From: a bacterium
Lineage (GTDB): Bacteria > Bacteroidota > Bacteroidia > Chitinophagales > Saprospiraceae
DNA: 64,000 bases
Direction of reading: 5' to 3'
Assembly (NCBI GenBank): GCA_024742755.1
Contig: JANSXW010000012.1
Coordinates: 1 to 64,000 of the forward strand
Part shown: positions 59,042 to 64,000 of the stretch, piece by piece
Layout: every line of letters begins with the position of its first letter
Position numbering within the stretch: position 1 is the first letter of the stretch
Translations under genes and position numbers: made by a program
Notes under the pieces: model-generated
What the model was told of the DNA's origin: nothing
Databases searched by the model: none
Seen by the model: only the letters and a program-made list of their open reading frames with translations

Positions 59042-60988
59042 ATGAAGACGATGAGCCAAGCCAAAGTAGGGAACAGGGCATGCCAGCTGTTATTCTGTTG
59101 GGGGCCCAAACAAGCGCTAACCACTATGATGGTATGGAGTTGTGGGCTGGCCGCCTTATTGATGTCCGGCTGCGGCAATCCGGGAGGCGCTGGTGCCGGG
59201 ACTGATTTGGATTTTTTTGAACGGCAGAATGCAGCTCATGACGGAGGCTATATTGCCACTTACCCGCTTTCAGACCCCGATGCCTGCATCGCCCGGCTCA
59301 AAGAAGAAGTACCGCCCGAACTCCAGCCCTGGGGCTGCCTTTCCATATGGTACCATATGTCCCGGGACAGCCCGGCAGTTAATTTCCGGCTGCTGGATCT
59401 GTATGAGCAAAACTACCCCCACGATACTGTTTTTGCTTTTTGCCAGATGATGCGGGCGGAGTTTTATGTAGACCTCGCCAAGTTCGACTCTGCCAAAATC
59501 TGCCTGGAGGATGCCTATCAGCGCTATATGGCTTTGGGCCGCCCGCTGGATGCAAGTGACGCCCAATACCTGCTGGCCCGGAGCTATCTGTACCAAAACC
59601 GGTTTCCGGAAGCACTGGAGACCTACTTCGGGTTACTGAGCTACCTGAATGAGCAGTCCCCTGTCTTTTCTGACCGCCATGCCAACCTGTACCATGACAT
59701 CAGTGTGGCCTATGAGCGCAGCAATAATCGCGAACAGTATAAGGAGTGGCTGGAAAAATGCTGGCAGACGGATACCGGTAGCCTGTCGGCACCCTGGCTG
59801 TTCCGGGCCCGCGTAGCAAGGCAGTTTAGCGTATACTTTCTTAAGCACGATCCGGATTCCAGCATTTACTGGGCCAGAAAAATGCAAGAGATTTACCGGG
59901 AAGCCAACCCTGGGAAACCGGTGCCCGTGAGCATGCAGTACAAACTGGGCCGGGCTTACTTTGAAAGCGGGCGATGCCGCGAAGCCCTCCCCCTGTTTTT
60001 GCAAGCCTATCGTGCCAACCCTTACAGCGGCAACCGCATGGTGTACTATCAGGTCCCTATGGCACTGGGAGAGTGCTATCTCTGCCTGGGGCAGCTGGAC
60101 TCCGCAGAGTGGTACGTGCGGGAGTCTCTGGCTTCTCCGGATACAGGTAACCTTTCTGTGGCACATGGGATGCTGCAGGAAATCTACGAACAAAAGGGGC
60201 TGTACCAGGAGGCGTTGAGCGAAGCCCTGAAAAGCCGGCAGTTGTTCGAAGCCAAATTTACAGCAGATAAAGCCGAGGCGATCGCCCACCTGGACGCGCG
60301 CTTCAAAACGGCTCAAAAGGAGCATCGGATTACCGAACTGGAGCAGGAGCGGCAGGCCTTAAATTTAAAGATGCTCATTGGGGGGCTGGCTTTGTCGCTG
60401 GCCCTGGTTGTCCTGGCTTCCCTATACTTCCGCCAACGCAACCGGCACCTTATTCTCCAACAACAAAACCAGCTGCTGGCAAAGGACAAAGCCCTCGTGC
60501 TGGCCCGGGAACAGCTGCACGTGCAAGCCCTGGAACTTTCAAAAACAGCCTTGCAGGCTACTCAGAAAGAATTGGATGAAAAAGCCAGGCTGCTGGAGCT
60601 GAAAAGCCAGTTGATACAAGAGCTTCATATGGAGCTTAGCCAGGTCAGTGCATCTGCCAGGAAACCTTCCGACCCCGGCAGCGGACCTTCTGCCTTAAAG
60701 AATATGAAAATCCTCACGGAAGAGGACTGGTCGGTTTTCAAAAAACGTTATGATGAACACTTCCCCGGATTCATGGATTATCTGAAAATCAAATTTCCCG
60801 ACCTCACTTCTGGCGAAACCCGCCTCATCTTGCTGCTCAAACTTGACTTTAGCAACAAGGAAATTGCCGGTACCCTTGGCATATCCCCGCAAAGCGTCTG
60901 GCGCAACCGCCACCGGCTAAGCAAGAAACTGGGGTTGGAAACCACCGGAGAGCTCAACGATTTTATCGGGGAACAAATGAAAAGATAG
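59042..60988 (+). CDS. TPR-containing membrane-bound regulator with LuxR-like HTH
   Basis: TPR-rich N-terminus, TM near LKMLIGGLALSLALVVLASLYF, coiled coil, C-terminal LTSGETRLILLLKLDFSNKEIAGTLGISPQSVWRNRHRLSKKLGL. Confidence 0.85.
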   Translation: MKTMSQAKVGNRACQLLFCWGPKQALTTMMVWSCGLAALLMSGCGNPGGAGAGTDLDFFERQNAAHDGGYIATYPLSDPDACIARLKEEVPPELQPWGCLSIWYHMSRDSPAVNFRLLDLYEQNYPHDTVFAFCQMMRAEFYVDLAKFDSAKICLEDAYQRYMALGRPLDASDAQYLLARSYLYQNRFPEALETYFGLLSYLNEQSPVFSDRHANLYHDISVAYERSNNREQYKEWLEKCWQTDTGSLSAPWLFRARVARQFSVYFLKHDPDSSIYWARKMQEIYREANPGKPVPVSMQYKLGRAYFESGRCREALPLFLQAYRANPYSGNRMVYYQVPMALGECYLCLGQLDSAEWYVRESLASPDTGNLSVAHGMLQEIYEQKGLYQEALSEALKSRQLFEAKFTADKAEAIAHLDARFKTAQKEHRITELEQERQALNLKMLIGGLALSLALVVLASLYFRQRNRHLILQQQNQLLAKDKALVLAREQLHVQALELSKTALQATQKELDEKARLLELKSQLIQELHMELSQVSASARKPSDPGSGPSALKNMKILTEEDWSVFKKRYDEHFPGFMDYLKIKFPDLTSGETRLILLLKLDFSNKEIAGTLGISPQSVWRNRHRLSKKLGLETTGELNDFIGEQMKR

Positions 60989-61208
60989 CGCGGTCAGGTT
61001 TCCCCTGCTTTTTCAGGATTAACAGCAAGTACTGACAGAAGAGGTGCCAATCAGCGTTTTGTACAATGCCCGGGCCTCAGCTTTCTCTGACTTGTCTTCC
61101 TGCTAATTTATCCAACCGGTTCGGGCATTTTCAAAAGAAAAGCATTACTTTGGCAATAAGCAAAGGAAGGATTTCCTTTTGTACTAACGAATAACCAATT
61201 TCAACACT

Positions 61209-62117
61209 ATGCGTTTTTTGGCCTTTCTGGTTTTTCTGGGCTTTCTGGCCTTCGCCCTGCTGGCACGCTGGTACTTCATTTGTGAGCTCCGGCAGCAGTG
61301 TGGCCCCGGCGAGTTGGTGGATGCCCGCCTGCAGACCCTTCAGCTCACGGAAAGCGATAGCGTTTTGCTAAGGGGGTATGACCAATTTGCCTTTGATTCG
61401 GCAGCCCTGCAGCCCCGTTTAAATGGCAACAATCAGCTTTTTTTGGATACCCTGGCGGCTATCCTTAAAGTGCGTACCGACCGGAATGTGACCCTTACGG
61501 CTCTTTATCGCGAAAGCGAAAGTGCTGTGGCTCCCGGCTTCTTCGAAAACCTGGGCCTGGCACGCGCCGACCAAATCCGGAAGCTGATGATGCGCCGGGG
61601 CATTGACCAAAACCGCTTCACCCTCGACTATGGAATAAGCGAAGACCGCCAGCTGCGTGAACCGGTGCTGTTTGACCTTTATGACCCCTCGGCGGTGGAA
61701 GGAGGCTTTGAGAAAGTGCTGTTTACCTTTAAGAACATGACTTTCTCAGACGCCAACTTCGAGTACAATTCAGCCGTTTTCAAGCCGGGGCAGTCCCTGC
61801 AGCTGTATGCGGATTCGGTGAAGACCTACCTTGACCTCAACCCGGAGGCCAGCATGGCCATCATTGGGCATACTGACAGTATCGGCTCAGATGCCTACAA
61901 TCTGGATTTAGGGATGCGCCGGGCCGAAAATGCCCGTTTTTACTTTCAGGACTCCCTGGGCGTGACGGCCAGTATCCGGATCGATTCCGAAGGGGAGAGC
62001 CGCCCTGTCGCCCCCAATTCGCTGCCCAGCGGTGGCGATAATCCGGAAGGCCGCCAAAAGAACCGGCGGGTCAACTTCGTCTTAAGCACTGCGGCGGACT
62101 CCACCGCTGTACAGTAA
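61209..62117 (+). CDS. OmpA-family protein
   Basis: ASMAIIGHTDSIGSDAYNLDLGMRRAENARFYFQDSLGV...NPEGRQKNRRVNFVL. Confidence 0.9.
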   Translation: MRFLAFLVFLGFLAFALLARWYFICELRQQCGPGELVDARLQTLQLTESDSVLLRGYDQFAFDSAALQPRLNGNNQLFLDTLAAILKVRTDRNVTLTALYRESESAVAPGFFENLGLARADQIRKLMMRRGIDQNRFTLDYGISEDRQLREPVLFDLYDPSAVEGGFEKVLFTFKNMTFSDANFEYNSAVFKPGQSLQLYADSVKTYLDLNPEASMAIIGHTDSIGSDAYNLDLGMRRAENARFYFQDSLGVTASIRIDSEGESRPVAPNSLPSGGDNPEGRQKNRRVNFVLSTAADSTAVQ

Positions 62118-62168
62118 GGCAACCCATTAATAACCTTGGGCATCCGCCCGTATCAATACCAATGAACC

Positions 62169-63407
62169 ATGGACCTGAGCAATTTATTTAGTCAGTTTAC
62201 CGCCCGCGAAAGCATCTTTATCCTCATCGTCATGTTGACCGCCTTTTTATTCGGGCTGCTGGTAGGCTACCTGTTGCGGAACCGCCGGGTGCGCGAGTTG
62301 CGGCGCGAGCTGAACGCTAAAAAAAAAGAACTAGCTGATGCGCGGGCAGAAATAGAAACGCTGCGGGAGCAATTGTCCCTGAAGGATGCAGACCTTAAAA
62401 AGCTGGGCTTCTCCCTGCAGGAAGCAGAAGCCGGGCAACAACGTTTGGAAGAAGAGAAGGAACAGCTCAATAAAGAGGTGTTTATGCTCAGGCGGCAGTT
62501 GGAGGAAGGCGGGCACAGCGGGGACGCTTACCAGCAAATCATTGATGACCTCAATGATGAGGCAGCAGCGCTGCGTTCCAGAAATCAGGAGTTGGCCAAT
62601 GCCCTCGAAGCGGCTTCGGGCAACGGTGGGCAAATGCCTTCCGCCGCGGTGATAAGCCCGGAGCGGTTGGATGCCCTTGAGCGCAAAATGGATAACCTCT
62701 CCCATGATAATGCCGAACTCCGTTCCGAAATAAAAACCTTAGTAGGTGGAGCCGTCTCCCGTGGAATCACTACTCCGGAAGCAACTGCCCACCCCGAAGT
62801 CCATCCTATGCCGGGACTGCCTGATGCTACGGTGGTGGAGGAAGAGCCGGAGCTGCGGTTTACCTCCCCCAAGCCTTTCATGGATAAAATCCGGGAGCAG
62901 GCTGCAGAGCGCGATGACCTGACCCGGATTGAAGGGATTGGCAGTTTCCTGGAAAAGCAACTCAATGATATCGGCGTCTTTACCTACGAGGAAATAAGCA
63001 GTTGGGATTCTGAGCGCACCAAACAGGTGACTGAATCGATTGGCTACTTTGAAGGCCGGATTGAACGAGACAAATGGGTGGAACAAGCCGCTCAGCTCGC
63101 CCTTCAAAAACAGGAAAACCCGGAGGACTTCAGGACTAAGGTGGCCCCGTTTTCTGAGGACCCCACCGACCTGACCATCTTTGAAGGCATAGGGCCTATG
63201 GTGGCTGATGCCCTCAAGACCGCCGGAATTGGCAGCTGGGGCGAGCTCGCTGCTTCGGATACAGACCGCCTGCGAGAGATACTGGAAGCCTCCGGGCCCA
63301 ATTACAACATGCATGACCCTGCCACCTGGCCGGCGCAGGCCCGCCTTGCTGTAGAAGGGGAGTGGGCGCTGTTGCAGGAGTATCAGGAAGAGATGCGGGA
63401 AGGGTAA
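62169..63407 (+). CDS. Membrane-anchored coiled-coil protein with two helix-hairpin-helix-like modules
   Basis: N-terminal TM (FILIVMLTAFLFGLLVGYLL), coiled coil, then LTRIEGIGSFLEKQLNDIGVFTYEEISSWD and LTIFEGIGPMVADALKTAGIGSWGELAASD. Confidence 0.75.
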   Translation: MDLSNLFSQFTARESIFILIVMLTAFLFGLLVGYLLRNRRVRELRRELNAKKKELADARAEIETLREQLSLKDADLKKLGFSLQEAEAGQQRLEEEKEQLNKEVFMLRRQLEEGGHSGDAYQQIIDDLNDEAAALRSRNQELANALEAASGNGGQMPSAAVISPERLDALERKMDNLSHDNAELRSEIKTLVGGAVSRGITTPEATAHPEVHPMPGLPDATVVEEEPELRFTSPKPFMDKIREQAAERDDLTRIEGIGSFLEKQLNDIGVFTYEEISSWDSERTKQVTESIGYFEGRIERDKWVEQAAQLALQKQENPEDFRTKVAPFSEDPTDLTIFEGIGPMVADALKTAGIGSWGELAASDTDRLREILEASGPNYNMHDPATWPAQARLAVEGEWALLQEYQEEMREG

Positions 63408-63471
63408 GCGGATCGAACATGCCATTTAAGCCACTGTTTTACAGATGAATAAAAAATCAATACTGTAAAAT

Positions 63472-64000
63472 ATGCGAGTTCTTAGTCTGCTGATCTTTTC
63501 TGTTTGTTTGACACTTTCTGCTTTCGGGCAGGAGCCAGATACTTCCTACGGGGATTATGACGTACGCCCGTACCCGGCCACCAACGTACCCGTTAGCCCG
63601 GAAGCGGCTTCCTTTATTGCCCTTTTTGAGGAAAGCAATGTCGGTAACCTGCGGGTCTATTCGCACTACGATGATGAACTGCCCTACGAATACCCATTCG
63701 AAGGTGACGAGATACCGGAATCGTACTACGAGATGTTTGCCGGCACGCACCGGGATTTGCTGGAGGATGACGCAGCTTCCGCTTACAGTATTTACAGCAT
63801 CAAAGGCAACAGAGCGGAGCACTACCTCATCCGGACACCCTCCGATAAAGGGCCCAATACCATTGTTTTATTTGACCTGAACGGGGAAGTGATGGAGCCG
63901 GTGCAGGTTTTAGCCTACGCCTACTGCAAGGGAGACTTCTGCTATCAGCAGGACAGCTTTATCACAGACCTGGATGGTGATACCGACCTCGACATCCTGA
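63472..64000 (+). CDS. Exported hypothetical protein, 3' end outside window
   Basis: ATG 63472 with signal peptide MRVLSLLIFSVCLTLSAFGQ, open to the window edge, ending in LDGDTDLDIL. Confidence 0.7.
   Translation, partial: MRVLSLLIFSVCLTLSAFGQEPDTSYGDYDVRPYPATNVPVSPEAASFIALFEESNVGNLRVYSHYDDELPYEYPFEGDEIPESYYEMFAGTHRDLLEDDAASAYSIYSIKGNRAEHYLIRTPSDKGPNTIVLFDLNGEVMEPVQVLAYAYCKGDFCYQQDSFITDLDGDTDLDIL

Noticed and set aside
1-64000. tRNA, rRNA, transposase, integrase or prophage genes
   Set aside because: Looked for and found none; the only mobile-like signals are the short TIR-bearing non-coding elements.

Overview
A Bacteroidota chromosome segment, probably Saprospiraceae-like (my inference from T9SS sorting domains, giant DUF11/dockerin proteins and TAnnTTTG-type -7 boxes). 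From left to right: a GH3 hydrolase fragment, a TMTC-like GT-C/TPR protein, an orphan VapB-like antitoxin, TesB and Uma2. Next is a large exopolysaccharide locus (about 5.4-23.0 kb) with glycosyltransferases, a cellulose-synthase-like GT paired with a clan-A glycosidase, Wzx, Wzy, Wzz, a half-length TolC, a receiver-fused sugar transferase and a lone receiver. A structured non-coding region follows (23.04-24.69 kb). Then come two giant paralogous T9SS surface proteins (about 4171 and 1832 aa), an ECF sigma factor, a TetR regulator and a T1SS-like ABC/HlyD/TolC trio. After a second hairpin-rich spacer there is a third giant protein (2776 aa; FG-GAP and polymorphic beta-helix repeats), then a TPR-HTH regulator, OmpA and a membrane-anchored HhH protein. 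Main points of interest: (1) the ABC exporter ATPase keeps Walker A but appears to have lost the signature motif, Walker B Asp/Glu and H-loop His; (2) a ~161-bp TIR-bearing hairpin repeat, ~98% identical by eye, is present as an inverted pair bracketing 26 kb; (3) a hairpin-rich ncRNA candidate ends in a strong intrinsic terminator with no upstream ORF; (4) two EPS regulatory domains look degenerate (receiver D->E, BY-kinase motifs lost); (5) a D-S-T sequon recurs in 11 of 13 DUF11 repeats. All calls come from reading the sequence; no database search was run.
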